Source: Parabacteroides sp. TM07-1AC
GTDB lineage: Bacteria; Bacteroidota; Bacteroidia; Bacteroidales; Tannerellaceae
Assembly (NCBI RefSeq): GCF_003480915.1
Contig: NZ_QUKD01000015.1
Span: 62,365 to 126,364, forward strand
Direction: 5' to 3'
DNA: 64,000 nucleotides
Below, in pieces: positions 44,394 through 53,242 of the stretch. Position numbers and translations under genes: made by a program. The first letter of the stretch is position 1, and each line of letters starts with the position of its first letter. A model generated the notes under the pieces. It had not been told where the DNA came from, did not search any database, and was given only the letters and a program-made list of their open reading frames with translations.

Positions 44394-45314
44394 ATGCGAA
44401 AAGTTCATTTAATCTCCGTAACCGAACCTCTTGTGCTTGACCTGGCTTTGGCTATTCATGAGAAGGGATATGAAGTGAGTGTTTCCGGTGATGGTATGAC
44501 GGAAGAAGTGATAGCGAAGCTGCACACTGCTGGTTGTACATGTCATGGAAACGGATGGTTTCCGGAGAGATTAACAAAGGATAATAATTTTGTCGTTTTG
44601 GGCGCCACTGTCAAGCAGGATAATCCGGAACTGATAAAAGCTAAGGAATTAGGGTTATTGATTCTCTCTATACCTGAATTCATATTTCAGCGGACCAAAG
44701 AGAAAACTCGGGTAGTCGTTGCGGGAAGCCGCGGAAAGAAAACGGTTATCTCGATGATCATTTATGCCCTCCAGCGGCAGAAGATGGTTTTCGATTATGC
44801 CCTGACCAGCGAAATCCCTTTGTTGCCGAATCGTGTGCATATGAGCTACGAGGCGCGTATTGCCCTGATAGAAGGCGATGAACATGTTACATCGGCATTG
44901 GAGAAACGTTTCCAGCTGGAGTTTTTCCGTCCTCACATCGCGATACTGACCAATCTGGCCTGGACACCGGAAACGGATCACGCCAGCCCGGATGCCTATT
45001 ACGATACATTCAGGAATTTTACGACCTTGATCGAACGGGAAGGGAAGCTGATCTATTTCGAGGGGGATCCGGCTGTGAAACAGTTGGCTGAAGAGGTGCG
45101 TGAAGACATTACCGCTATCTCTTACGGTGCGCATCCTGTGATCGAAAAGGACGGTGCCACTTTCCTCCAGACCCGTTACGGCGAATTTCCGATACAGGTC
45201 CCGGACAGTTATTTCCTGACGAATCTGAATGCTGCACGCCTGGCATGCCGCCAGTTAGGTGTTAAAGATGCTGATTTTTATCGGGCGATATCCGAATATA
45301 GTGTATCTTTGTAG
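44394..45314 (+). CDS. Short Mur-ligase-like protein (Mpl/MurC relative)
   Basis: A 306-residue cytoplasmic protein. The N-terminal Rossmann-like part opens VHLISVTEPLVLDLALAIHE, like MurC/Mpl (which have HFIG.G..M). The P-loop region reads GSRGKKT (111-117) in place of G-T-x-GKT-T. The central ATPase sheet follows (IALIEGDEHVTSALEKRF, PHIAILTNLAWTPETDH). The C-terminal ligase domain (about 140 residues) is missing. The truncation is natural: the frame ends cleanly and DUF4924 starts 2 bp later. It may have lost ligase activity; a role in wall recycling or regulation is inference. Confidence 0.75.
   Translation: MRKVHLISVTEPLVLDLALAIHEKGYEVSVSGDGMTEEVIAKLHTAGCTCHGNGWFPERLTKDNNFVVLGATVKQDNPELIKAKELGLLILSIPEFIFQRTKEKTRVVVAGSRGKKTVISMIIYALQRQKMVFDYALTSEIPLLPNRVHMSYEARIALIEGDEHVTSALEKRFQLEFFRPHIAILTNLAWTPETDHASPDAYYDTFRNFTTLIEREGKLIYFEGDPAVKQLAEEVREDITAISYGAHPVIEKDGATFLQTRYGEFPIQVPDSYFLTNLNAARLACRQLGVKDADFYRAISEYSVSL
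45304..45311 (+). promoter_or_regulatory. Candidate internal promoter for DUF4924 gene
   Basis: TATCTTTG at the last codons of the upstream gene, only 5 bp before ATG 45317. If used, the transcript would have almost no leader. No good -33 element is seen. Confidence 0.35.
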
Positions 45315-45316
45315 CT

Positions 45317-45865
45317 ATGATTGTAGCGAAACAAAAAAGAAAAGAAAATATAGCCGAGTATTTGTTGTACATGTGGCAGGTGGAAGACCTGATACGTGCC
45401 AATCAGTTTGATCTCGATTCGATCCGCCGGACGGTGATTGCCCAATATGACCAGCCGGAAGAGGTGAAAGAGGAGATTGCCAAATGGTATGAGGAACTGA
45501 TTGATATGATGCGTAGCGAGGGTGTCATGGAAAAAGGACATATCCAGCTGAACAAGAATGTGATCATAGCCCTGACCGACCTGCACCTGCGGCTGTTGAA
45601 GTCGCCTAAAGAGATGATCTACGGGGCGGCTTATTATAAAACGCTTCCTTATATAGTACAGCTCCGGGCAAAGTCCGGGGGGGAAGACTTGCCGGAACTG
45701 GAGACCTGTTTTAATGCAATCTATGGTTATCTGCTTCTTCGTATGCAGGGGAAAACCGTCAGTCCGGAAACACAGGAAGCGATTAAACAGATCAGTTCTT
45801 TCCTGGCTCTTTTAGCCGAGAAGTATCGTGAAGATATGAACGGAGAATTGAAATTAGAAGATTAA
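45317..45865 (+). CDS. DUF4924 family protein
   Basis: A 182-residue all-helical cytoplasmic protein, beginning MIVAKQKRKENIAEYLLYMW and matching the DUF4924 family of Bacteroidetes. No catalytic motif or export signal is visible. It lies 2 bp after the Mur-ligase-like gene and 4 bp before rfbD, so the three are probably one operon. The function is unknown; this gene order may hint at an envelope role. Confidence 0.85.
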   Translation: MIVAKQKRKENIAEYLLYMWQVEDLIRANQFDLDSIRRTVIAQYDQPEEVKEEIAKWYEELIDMMRSEGVMEKGHIQLNKNVIIALTDLHLRLLKSPKEMIYGAAYYKTLPYIVQLRAKSGGEDLPELETCFNAIYGYLLLRMQGKTVSPETQEAIKQISSFLALLAEKYREDMNGELKLED

Positions 45866-45869
45866 CGAA

Positions 45870-46730
45870 ATGAAAACAGTATTAGTAACCGGTGCCAACG
45901 GGCAGCTGGGCAATTCTATTCGCCTGCTGGCAGAGAACCATCCGGGATATAATTTCCTTTTTACGGATGTCGATACGTTGGACATTACGAATCCTGCTGC
46001 TGTGCGGGGGATGATAAAGGATAATCAGGTTGATTTTGTATTAAACTGCGCTGCCTATACGGCAGTCGAGAAGGCGGAAGAGGATGAAGCCCTGTGCCGC
46101 CGTATCAATGCTTTTGCTGTCGGTGTGTTGGGAAAAGCGGCACATGAAGCCGGAGCAAAGATGATCCATGTCTCTACCGATTATGTTTTCAGCGGAACAA
46201 GCTACCGTCCTTATGTGGAGACAGACGTTACTTGTCCGGTTTCCGCTTACGGGCGGACCAAGTTGGCCGGTGAAGAGATCCTGCAGGAAGTTTGTCCGGA
46301 TGCAGTTATTATCCGTACGGCATGGCTCTATTCCGAGTTCGGTTCTAATTTCGTAAAGACCGTACTTCGTCTGGGTAAGGAGCGTGACCAATTAGGCTTT
46401 GTCTTCGACCAGATCGGAACGCCGACCTATGCGGGTGATTTGGCTGCTGCGATTTTGGCAGTGGTAACAGCCGACGAGCGGAATGCTTTCGTGCCGGGAA
46501 TCTACCATTTCTCGAACGAGGGTGTTTGTAGTTGGTACGATTTCACGGTAAAAATCCTACAGATTGCCGGAATTGATTGCCATGTATTGCCGATCGAAAC
46601 GAAAGATTATCCGACAAAGGCAGTACGCCCGCCTTATAGCGTGCTGAATAAGAAGAAGATAAAAACAACCTACGGTATCACTATCCCGCATTGGGAAGAG
46701 AGTCTTCGCCTCTGTATGGAGAAACTTTAG
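45870..46730 (+). CDS. rfbD: dTDP-4-dehydrorhamnose reductase
   Basis: A 286-residue extended SDR enzyme that makes dTDP-L-rhamnose for surface polysaccharides. The NADPH loop is VTGANGQLGNS (6-16), followed by STDYVFSGT, the catalytic Y127 and K131 (YGRTKLAGEE), and IIRTAWLYSEFGSNFVKTVL. No other rml gene is nearby, as is common in Bacteroidales, where rfbD may stand apart. Confidence 0.93.
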   Translation: MKTVLVTGANGQLGNSIRLLAENHPGYNFLFTDVDTLDITNPAAVRGMIKDNQVDFVLNCAAYTAVEKAEEDEALCRRINAFAVGVLGKAAHEAGAKMIHVSTDYVFSGTSYRPYVETDVTCPVSAYGRTKLAGEEILQEVCPDAVIIRTAWLYSEFGSNFVKTVLRLGKERDQLGFVFDQIGTPTYAGDLAAAILAVVTADERNAFVPGIYHFSNEGVCSWYDFTVKILQIAGIDCHVLPIETKDYPTKAVRPPYSVLNKKKIKTTYGITIPHWEESLRLCMEKL

Positions 46731-46816
46731 GGTGTTGATAACCCTGTTGATATGTTGAGAAGTATGTTGATAACTCTGTTCATAACCCTGTTTGAAATAA
46801 AATAAACGATATAAAA
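46731..46816. repeat. TGTTGATAAC word repeats between rfbD and prfC
   Basis: TGTTGATAACCCTGTTGATA at 46733 and a near-copy at 46765 (32 bp apart), with further TGTTGA and TTCATAACCC words. It resembles the other word-repeat gaps in this window but has no strong inverted arm. Confidence 0.5.
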
Positions 46817-48397
46817 ATGAGTCAGTATTCAGAAGAGATTAAAAGAAGAAGAACGTTTGCTATTGTCAGCCACCCGGATGCCGGTAAGACCACATTAACG
46901 GAAAAACTGCTGTTGTTCGGTGGTGCGATCCATGTGGCGGGTGCCGTAAAATCCAATAAGATTAAGAAGACGGCAACCTCCGACTGGATGGAAATAGAAA
47001 AACAACGTGGAATCTCCGTTGCAACCTCTGTGATGGCTTTCGACTATGAGAATCATAAAGTAAATATCCTCGATACACCCGGTCACCAGGATTTCGCCGA
47101 AGATACGTTCCGTACATTGACTGCCGTAGACAGTGTTATTATCGTAATCGACATCGCCAAAGGTGTGGAAGCACAGACCCGTAAGTTGATGGAAGTCTGC
47201 CGTATGCGTAAAACGCCGGTGATCGTGTTTGTCAACAAGATGGACCGTGACGGTAAGGATCCTTTCGACCTTTTGGATGAGATTGAAGAAGAATTGCATA
47301 TCAACGTGCGTCCTTTGAGCTGGCCGATCGACATGGGACAGCGTTTCAAAGGGGTATATAATATATATGAACAGAAACTTGACCTTTACACACCGAGCAA
47401 ACAGTATGTGACGGAGAAGATCGAGTTTAACGATATCAACAGTCCTGAACTGGAAAATCATATCGGCGATACGCTGGCTGAAAAGCTTCGTTCGGATATC
47501 GAACTGATCGAGGGTGTTTATCCGGAGTTCGATGTGGATACGTATCTGAGAGGGGATATTGCTCCTGTCTTTTTTGGTTCTGCGCTGAACAACTTCGGTG
47601 TAAAGGAATTGCTGGATTGCTTTGTCAAGATCGCGCCGTCTCCCCGTCCTATCCAGGCTGTGGAGCGTGTCGTTGAACCGGAAGAGGATAACTTTACCGG
47701 CTTTGTTTTTAAGATACATGCGAATATGGACCCGAACCACCGCAGTTGTATCGCTTTCGTAAAAATCTGTTCCGGTCGTTTCGAACGAAATGCTCCCTAT
47801 AAACATGTCCGTTTCGGTAAGCAACTGCGTTTTAGCAGTCCGACGGCATTCATGGCTCAGAAGAAAGAGACGGTGGATGAGGCTTTTGCCGGTGACATCA
47901 TCGGTCTGCCGGATACCGGTAATTTCAAGATCGGTGATACGCTGACTGCCGGTGAAGAACTTCACTTCAAAGGATTGCCGAGCTTCTCGCCGGAAATGTT
48001 CAAATACATTGAAAATGCCGATCCGATGAAGGCCAAGCAGTTGAACAAGGGGATCGAACAGTTGATGGACGAAGGGGTTGCACAGCTTTTTACCAACCAG
48101 TTCAATGGTCGGAAGATCATCGGTACGGTAGGACAATTGCAGTTTGAAGTAATTCAGTACCGTCTGCTACATGAATATGGTGCTCAATGTAAATGGGAAC
48201 CGATCAGTCTTTATAAAGCCTGTTGGATCGAAAGTGACAATCAGGCTGCCCTGGATAATTTCAAAAAACGTAAATCGCAGTATATGGCGCTCGACAAAGA
48301 GGGGCGCGATGTCTACCTGGCTGATTCCGGCTACGTCTTGACAATGGCACAACAGGATTTCCCGGATATCAAGTTCCATTTTACGTCGGAATTTTGA
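46817..48397 (+). CDS. prfC: Peptide chain release factor 3
   Basis: A 526-residue translational GTPase that removes RF1/RF2 from terminated ribosomes. It has the P-loop SHPDAGKTT (18-26), switch [27 protein letters not shown] (G4), the [12 protein letters not shown] segment and the RF3-specific C-terminal domain ([20 protein letters not shown]). Full length and typical. The stop is followed within 5 bp by a perfect 22-bp-arm palindrome. Confidence 0.97.
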   Translation: MSQYSEEIKRRRTFAIVSHPDAGKTTLTEKLLLFGGAIHVAGAVKSNKIKKTATSDWMEIEKQRGISVATSVMAFDYENHKVNILDTPGHQDFAEDTFRTLTAVDSVIIVIDIAKGVEAQTRKLMEVCRMRKTPVIVFVNKMDRDGKDPFDLLDEIEEELHINVRPLSWPIDMGQRFKGVYNIYEQKLDLYTPSKQYVTEKIEFNDINSPELENHIGDTLAEKLRSDIELIEGVYPEFDVDTYLRGDIAPVFFGSALNNFGVKELLDCFVKIAPSPRPIQAVERVVEPEEDNFTGFVFKIHANMDPNHRSCIAFVKICSGRFERNAPYKHVRFGKQLRFSSPTAFMAQKKETVDEAFAGDIIGLPDTGNFKIGDTLTAGEELHFKGLPSFSPEMFKYIENADPMKAKQLNKGIEQLMDEGVAQLFTNQFNGRKIIGTVGQLQFEVIQYRLLHEYGAQCKWEPISLYKACWIESDNQAALDNFKKRKSQYMALDKEGRDVYLADSGYVLTMAQQDFPDIKFHFTSEF

Positions 48398-48401
48398 TAC
48401 C

Positions 48402-48448
48402 CCCAGTTGCACGATACAGAAATAGCATTTCTGTATCGTGCAACTGGG
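48402..48448. repeat. Perfect 22-bp-arm palindrome after prfC
   Basis: Arms 48402-48423 and 48427-48448 are exact reverse complements around a 3-nt AGC. There is no T-run on either side, so it is not a standard terminator. It directly precedes a 22-bp-period repeat. Confidence 0.85.
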
Positions 48449-48470
48449 TATGGGGAAATGAATTGTTCCC

Positions 48471-48545
48471 TTATAGGGTATCAGAGGATAGGTTATAGGG
48501 TATCCGATGATGGGGGATAGGGCGTTTATATATACCCTATACCGT
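48471..48545. repeat. 22-bp-period TATAGGGTAT repeats
   Basis: Units start at 48471, 48493 and 48515 with core TTATAGGGTATC; the end carries the reverse complement TATACCCTATA (48530-48540). The gap between prfC and the HAD gene contains only this and the palindrome. Confidence 0.75.
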
Positions 48546-48569
48546 GTGAGATTCTCCTGAGAACGAGGT

Positions 48570-49265
48570 TTATAATATTCCTTTTATCTCTTCCAGGCTT
48601 TTAACCGTATAGGTTGGAGTAAACTCCTGGGGAGGTAATCCCTGTGGATTGAACCAAAGTTGGTCTATTTTGGATTGGTGGGCACCGAAAATATCGGCTT
48701 CGAAACAGTCGCCGATCATCAGTGTTTCACAACGGCGTGAATTGGTATTGATCAAAGCGAAGTCGAAAATACCCTTATGAGGTTTTTGTATGCCGGCATC
48801 TTCTGAAAGGATCATCCGGGTAAAGTAAGGTGCCAGTCCGGAATTGCGGAGTTTTTTGTCCTGTACTTCGCGGAAACCATTCGATAAAATATACATGCGG
48901 TAGGATGGGCGCAGGTATTCCAGCAACTCGATCGCTCCGGGAACCAGTCCGGTCTTGGTTGTCGTACGTTGCAGGAAATCGTTGTTGACGGCAAGCACCG
49001 ATTTGGTATCTTCAATACCCAGTGGACGGAGCACGTAACGGAAACGGTCGACAATAAGCGTCTGACGGTCGATCTCGCCTGCCCGATATTGCTTCCAGAG
49101 CAACTCGTTGTGTGGCCAGTAGATATCGAAGAAAGCCTCGAAAGAGGCGTAATACCGATCCAAGTGGTGATCGGTATAAATCTCTTCGAGGCATTCTTTA
49201 TTATTGTGGTACGTATCCCAAAGGGTATCGTCCAGATCTATAAAGAGGTTTTTGTATTTCATCAT
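48570..49265 (-). CDS. YjjG-like HAD-superfamily nucleotidase/phosphatase
   Basis: A 231-residue cytoplasmic phosphatase. The HAD motif I is FIDLDDTLWD with nucleophile D10 and acid D12; motif II is ILSNGF and motif IV IGDCFEADIFGAHQ. The overall plan is that of the YjjG noncanonical pyrimidine nucleotidase family. The start overlaps the stop of the upstream lipoprotein gene (ATGA), so they are cotranscribed. Confidence 0.88.
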   Translation of the reverse strand: MMKYKNLFIDLDDTLWDTYHNNKECLEEIYTDHHLDRYYASFEAFFDIYWPHNELLWKQYRAGEIDRQTLIVDRFRYVLRPLGIEDTKSVLAVNNDFLQRTTTKTGLVPGAIELLEYLRPSYRMYILSNGFREVQDKKLRNSGLAPYFTRMILSEDAGIQKPHKGIFDFALINTNSRRCETLMIGDCFEADIFGAHQSKIDQLWFNPQGLPPQEFTPTYTVKSLEEIKGIL

Positions 49266-50134
49266 CCTACTTCAATAACCAGATATTTGCCCAGGCTCCA
49301 AAATGTTTTCGGGTCTGTGATGTTCAATGTCAGATTACCGTCTTCGTCTTTTACGAATTCGTAAGAACCGTCCGGGTGATTGGATTTCAGTTTGGCTTTA
49401 CCGGCGAACAAAGGTATTTCCTTCACTTCGCGGATGTCGACGGAGATAAAGTAATCTTTGTTGAAGCCACTCTGTAATACTTTTGATTTAGAGAAAAGAC
49501 CGCCTCCGGAAAGGATTTTCTGGTCCTTCAGTTCTTTGGCAGTACCGAAGCAATAGTAAGCCGTGTTGAGTGCCTTGTCCTGTTCGCCTAACTTTTCCGA
49601 TTGGGCGGCTGCGGTTGTTGCCAGGTTTTCCACATCTTCATTCAGGGAAGAAACCATTTCATCCAGTTCCTGGATACGGACATTTTTCTTTGCCAGGTCT
49701 TCCTGCAAAGCGACGATCATGGTTGCTTTCTGGTCCAGTTCGGAAGAAAGACGGTTGATCGTTTTCTTTAAAGCTGCAGATTGTATGCCACTCTTTTTCA
49801 GTTTTTCTTCGAGCTGGCTGATCGTTTCTTTATTCTTTTTCAGTGTTTCGCTGATCAGCTGCATGTTCTGCTTGATCTGTTCGCGGTTACTTTTACTGAA
49901 CTCTCCGCCGCTTTGCTGCTGGATATTCAGGTAGTTTTCTGCATCGCGGATAGACTGTATGTCTGCCTCTACATCATTTAATGTTGTGAGGATCTCGTTC
50001 ATCTCGCTGGTCGCTTTCGTATTCTCGATTTTCAGAGAGTCGTTTTCGGCTTTCAGCTTTTTGTATTCGGCCGAATTTTGTCCGCAGGATACCAGTAATG
50101 TTGCGCAGGTACAAACTAATAATAACTTTTTCAT
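49262..50134 (-). CDS. Coiled-coil lipoprotein, conserved hypothetical
   Basis: A 290-residue lipoprotein (lipobox LVSC, Cys17). Residues about 22-195 are a nearly continuous coiled coil (EYKKLKAENDSLKIENTKAT ... SQLEEKLKKSG ... LDEMVSSLNEDVENL). The C-terminal ~90 residues form a small beta domain (KDYFISVDIREVKEIPLFAG). The type is common in Bacteroides but has no known function; a spacer or scaffold between membranes is conceivable. It lies between rsmI and the HAD gene. Confidence 0.75.
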   Translation of the reverse strand: MKKLLLVCTCATLLVSCGQNSAEYKKLKAENDSLKIENTKATSEMNEILTTLNDVEADIQSIRDAENYLNIQQQSGGEFSKSNREQIKQNMQLISETLKKNKETISQLEEKLKKSGIQSAALKKTINRLSSELDQKATMIVALQEDLAKKNVRIQELDEMVSSLNEDVENLATTAAAQSEKLGEQDKALNTAYYCFGTAKELKDQKILSGGGLFSKSKVLQSGFNKDYFISVDIREVKEIPLFAGKAKLKSNHPDGSYEFVKDEDGNLTLNITDPKTFWSLGKYLVIEVG

Positions 50135-50152
50135 TTTCTTCTTGTTTTTGAA

Positions 50153-50857
50153 TTAAACATCTTTTTCTGTCTCTTTTTCCTTTTTATCTTTTAAGCCTGC
50201 TAATACTATAACAATCTCACCCCTCGGTTCGTTCACGGTAAAGTGTGCTATAACCTCTTCCAGGGTTCCGCGGACAGTCTCTTCGTGCAGCTTGGATATT
50301 TCGCGTGACACGGATACTTGTCGGTCGGTCCCGAAGAATTCGGCTAGTTGGGTTAGCGTCTTTACCAACCGGAAAGGGGATTCATAAAAAATGATGGTCC
50401 TGTATTCGACGGACAACTCCTTCAGGCGGGTCTGGCGACCTTTCTTCTGGGGTAAGAATCCTTCGAAACAGAATTTTTCGTTCGGTAACCCGGAGGCTAC
50501 CAGTGCCGGAACAAATGCGGTTGCTCCCGGCAGACATTCCACGTCGACACCCTGGCGTACACATTCCCTTACCAGCATGAAGCCGGGATCGGAGATGGCC
50601 GGTGTCCCGGCATCCGACACAAGAGCGATGTTTTCACCGCCTTTAATACGGGAGGCGATCTGCTCTACGGTCTTGTGTTCGTTGAACTTGTGGTGTGACT
50701 GCATTTTGTTTTGTATCTCAAAATGTTTCAGCAGAATACCGGTCGTACGTGTGTCTTCGGCCAGGATGAGATCGGCTTCTTTCAACACACGGATGGCCCG
50801 GAAGGTCATATCTTCCAGGTTGCCTACGGGAGTCGGTACAACTGTTAACTTTGCCAT
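50153..50857 (-). CDS. rsmI: 16S rRNA (cytidine1402-2'-O)-methyltransferase
   Basis: The start at 50857 (MAKLTVVPTPVGNLEDMT) matches RsmI; the longer frame to 50890 would begin inside the word-repeat hairpin. The 234-residue SAM enzyme has AEDTRTTGILLKHF, SDAGTPAISDPG and ALVASGLPNEKFCFEGFLP, which are RsmI signatures. It 2'-O-methylates C1402 in the ribosomal P site. Upstream of the start is the inverted GTTGACA repeat. Confidence 0.95.
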   Translation of the reverse strand: MAKLTVVPTPVGNLEDMTFRAIRVLKEADLILAEDTRTTGILLKHFEIQNKMQSHHKFNEHKTVEQIASRIKGGENIALVSDAGTPAISDPGFMLVRECVRQGVDVECLPGATAFVPALVASGLPNEKFCFEGFLPQKKGRQTRLKELSVEYRTIIFYESPFRLVKTLTQLAEFFGTDRQVSVSREISKLHEETVRGTLEEVIAHFTVNEPRGEIVIVLAGLKDKKEKETEKDV

Positions 50858-50867
50858 AATCTTTTTT

Positions 50868-50947
50868 AGTTGACAGTTGACGGTTGACAAGTGACAGTTA
50901 AAATGCAGTCCTTAAAACTGTCAACTATCACTTGTCAACTGTCAACT
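50868..50947. repeat. Inverted GTTGACA heptamer hairpin
   Basis: AGTTGACAGTTGACGGTTGA and following words (50868-50899) are matched by CAACTATCACTTGTCAACTG and TCAACT (50922-50947). It is a second copy of the element between pflB and pflA, with the same heptamer vocabulary. Confidence 0.8.
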
Positions 50948-50949
50948 AA

Positions 50950-51621
50950 TTAAAGGAATCGTTTCTCTAACAGCTTGAGGAAGTCGGCTACAGCTTCATC
51001 TTCAATATTCCATTTCAGTTCGTTATTCAGATAGGTTACCGATTCTTCGTACGAGTGGATATCGTTGAGGTCGGTAATCGCTTCGTTCATTTTATCTTCA
51101 TTGCCTCCGAACAGCTCACGGCGGAAACGGAAACGATCGTTCAGGCTGAACGCCTTGCGGAAGTCGGACAGATTCTTCTTCTCCAGTATATCGCTCAGGA
51201 AAACCCCTTGTTTATCTGCCACCACCGTTTTATGAGGTGTTTCCGGAATAATCTCCTGTTTTTCAACGATGATTTCCCTGGCCGGTTCTGCTTCGGGTTC
51301 TGCTTCCGATTCTGTTTTCGGTTCCGGAGTGCTCGCGTTTTTTTCAGCCGGCTCTTCCTTCACTTCCGGTTCCGGCATCACTGTGGCGACTGGGTTGGGG
51401 AGCGACTGGATCAAAGCTTGATGGGCTTCCATTTGTTTACGTAACATCTCGATCTGCGCCGTTTCCAATGAATGAAGGTCATTCAGTATTTTATGTGTCA
51501 GATTGAATGTCTGGCTAAAGAAGGATACCGGATATACTTCTGCATCGCGCATACCGGCAATCAACGTTTCGAGTTCCTTGATGTCAAGTAACAGATAATC
51601 TATTTTTTCTTTATTTGCCAT
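50950..51621 (-). CDS. Conserved hypothetical protein with acidic linker
   Basis: The start at 51621 (MANKEKIDYLLLDIKELETL) is preferred over a frame beginning at 51657. The 223-residue cytoplasmic protein has an N-terminal helical part (1-70), a disordered Pro/Glu repeat linker (PEPEVKEEPAEKNASTPEPK, then TESEAEPEAEPA) and a C-terminal helical domain (FLSDILEKKNLSDFRKAFSL, NDRFRFRRELFGG) seen in many Bacteroidales proteins. The function is unknown. It shares the operon of rsmI and the lipoprotein. Confidence 0.72.
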   Translation of the reverse strand: MANKEKIDYLLLDIKELETLIAGMRDAEVYPVSFFSQTFNLTHKILNDLHSLETAQIEMLRKQMEAHQALIQSLPNPVATVMPEPEVKEEPAEKNASTPEPKTESEAEPEAEPAREIIVEKQEIIPETPHKTVVADKQGVFLSDILEKKNLSDFRKAFSLNDRFRFRRELFGGNEDKMNEAITDLNDIHSYEESVTYLNNELKWNIEDEAVADFLKLLEKRFL

Positions 51622-51732
51622 TTCTGAATTTATGCTTAACGGGAGGCGTAATAACAACGTCCCGATTTATATTGCAACAAAAATAACTATTTCTATCAAT
51701 GTAACGTACTTAATATGTAAAAAAGTGTACTG

Positions 51733-53148
51733 TCACTCAACAAATTCATCCGGTAAATTAACTAAATACAGCCGGTGGGTGGCGCGGGTAAAGGCGGTAT
51801 ACAGCCACCGGTAAAAATCTTCTCCCAGCATTTCCTCCGTCATATAGCCGATATCGAGGAAGACGTTCATCCATTGTCCGCCCTGCGCTTTGTGGCAGGT
51901 AATGGCATAAGCATATTTTACTTGCACGACATTATAGTGAGGATCGGCTTTCATCTTTTTCATTTTGCCTGCCTTGGTGGGAATATCGTCGTAATCTTCC
52001 AGAATGGTATAGAAGAGCTTGTCGTTGAGTTCTTTGGGAAGAGCGGGTGAATCGGTCTGCAAGGTGTCGAGTAGGATCTTTATATCCAGTTCGAGGTCAT
52101 AGTCCTGAAAACGGACGGTCACATCGGCAAAGCGAAAACCATAGAGTTCGCTTGTACGTTTCACGCGTAATATTTGGACAATCTCGCCGTTCGCTATAAA
52201 ATCCATTTCCTTACAATCGTTGGTCCAGTAATAGTTGTTTTTGGCAACCATCAGCCGGTCACCCGATGACAACTCTTCTTCTCTGTATAGTATCCGGTTG
52301 CGTATTCCGTTATTGTAAATTGTTGCCCGTTTATTAGAGCGTGTGATAATCATTGTTTCTTCGATTCCGTCACGGCTGTATGCCGATGATATTTCCTCGA
52401 TCAGTTCGTCTCCGTTGACCTTCCTGAAGTCTGTAAAACCTTTCAGGTGGAGCTTGGGGTATATCTCGACCTCGTTGTTTCGCAGTGCATCCCGTAAGCG
52501 GGTGGCATTGAGTAATATCCCTGAATCTCCGCTTTGCCGGACAACCTGTGTCAGGGTGATTTCTTCTACCTGCAGATTATAACCTCTGAGTATTTCCGGG
52601 TTCAGCGCCGGACTTTCCGTTTGCATGACCGGCGGTAGCTGTGCCACGTCGCCCATCAGGATCAGCCGACAGTTTTCACCCGAATAGACATATTGTATCA
52701 GATCATCCAGTAACCGTCCGGTCCCGAAAGAGATCGAATCGATCCCGTCATTCGAGATCATGGATGCTTCATCAACAATAAATAACGTATCTTTGTGTAA
52801 ATTATCAGCAGGCATGAAGCCGGTCGGTTCGTTGGAGAATGCTTTTTGACGATATATCTTTTTATGGATCGTAAAAGCTTTTTGGCCGGAATAGTTCGAA
52901 AAGACCTTAGCTGCCCTTCCGGTAGGAGCGAGCAAAACTGTTTTTTGTTTTAGCTCGTTCAGGGTTTTGACCAGGGCACCGACCAGCGACGTTTTTCCAG
53001 TTCCTGCATACCCTTTCAGCAATAAAAGGGTGTCTGATTCGGTTGAAAGCAGAAAATCCGTGAGTGTTTTTAGGGCAGAAAATTGGTCTTCTGTCGGATT
53101 ATGTGGGAAATTTTGTGTAATTTGGCGGCTTAAATAACTATTTATCAT
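51733..53148 (-). CDS. RecD-like ATP-dependent DNA helicase
   Basis: A 471-residue SF1B helicase. It has Walker A GYAGTGKTS (46-54), motif Ia LLAPTGRAAKV, Walker B FIVDEASM, motif III LMGDVAQLPPV and the C-terminal UvrD_C_2 block (YAITCHKAQGGQW, YTAFTRATHRLYLV). It is shorter than RecD2 and lacks its long N-terminal extension; such short forms are usual in Bacteroidetes. A role in DNA repair or recombination is expected. Confidence 0.9.
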   Translation of the reverse strand: MINSYLSRQITQNFPHNPTEDQFSALKTLTDFLLSTESDTLLLLKGYAGTGKTSLVGALVKTLNELKQKTVLLAPTGRAAKVFSNYSGQKAFTIHKKIYRQKAFSNEPTGFMPADNLHKDTLFIVDEASMISNDGIDSISFGTGRLLDDLIQYVYSGENCRLILMGDVAQLPPVMQTESPALNPEILRGYNLQVEEITLTQVVRQSGDSGILLNATRLRDALRNNEVEIYPKLHLKGFTDFRKVNGDELIEEISSAYSRDGIEETMIITRSNKRATIYNNGIRNRILYREEELSSGDRLMVAKNNYYWTNDCKEMDFIANGEIVQILRVKRTSELYGFRFADVTVRFQDYDLELDIKILLDTLQTDSPALPKELNDKLFYTILEDYDDIPTKAGKMKKMKADPHYNVVQVKYAYAITCHKAQGGQWMNVFLDIGYMTEEMLGEDFYRWLYTAFTRATHRLYLVNLPDEFVE

Positions 53149-53199
53149 TTTGATTGCAATAATTTTGGTGATAAAGGTAGTGTATTAAATATTCTTTTT

Positions 53200-53207
53200 T
53201 AAATTTG
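53200..53207 (+). promoter_or_regulatory. Promoter -7 box for the 53243 operon
   Basis: TAAATTTG, 36 bp before ATG 53243. Confidence 0.5.
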
Positions 53208-53242
53208 CCGAACGAAATAAATTCAAAAAAACAATACAAACC

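Noticed and set aside
46895..48136. 413-codon open frame on the minus strand
   Set aside because: It lies wholly opposite prfC, has no recognisable domain, and its residue pattern is that expected from the reverse of biased codons.
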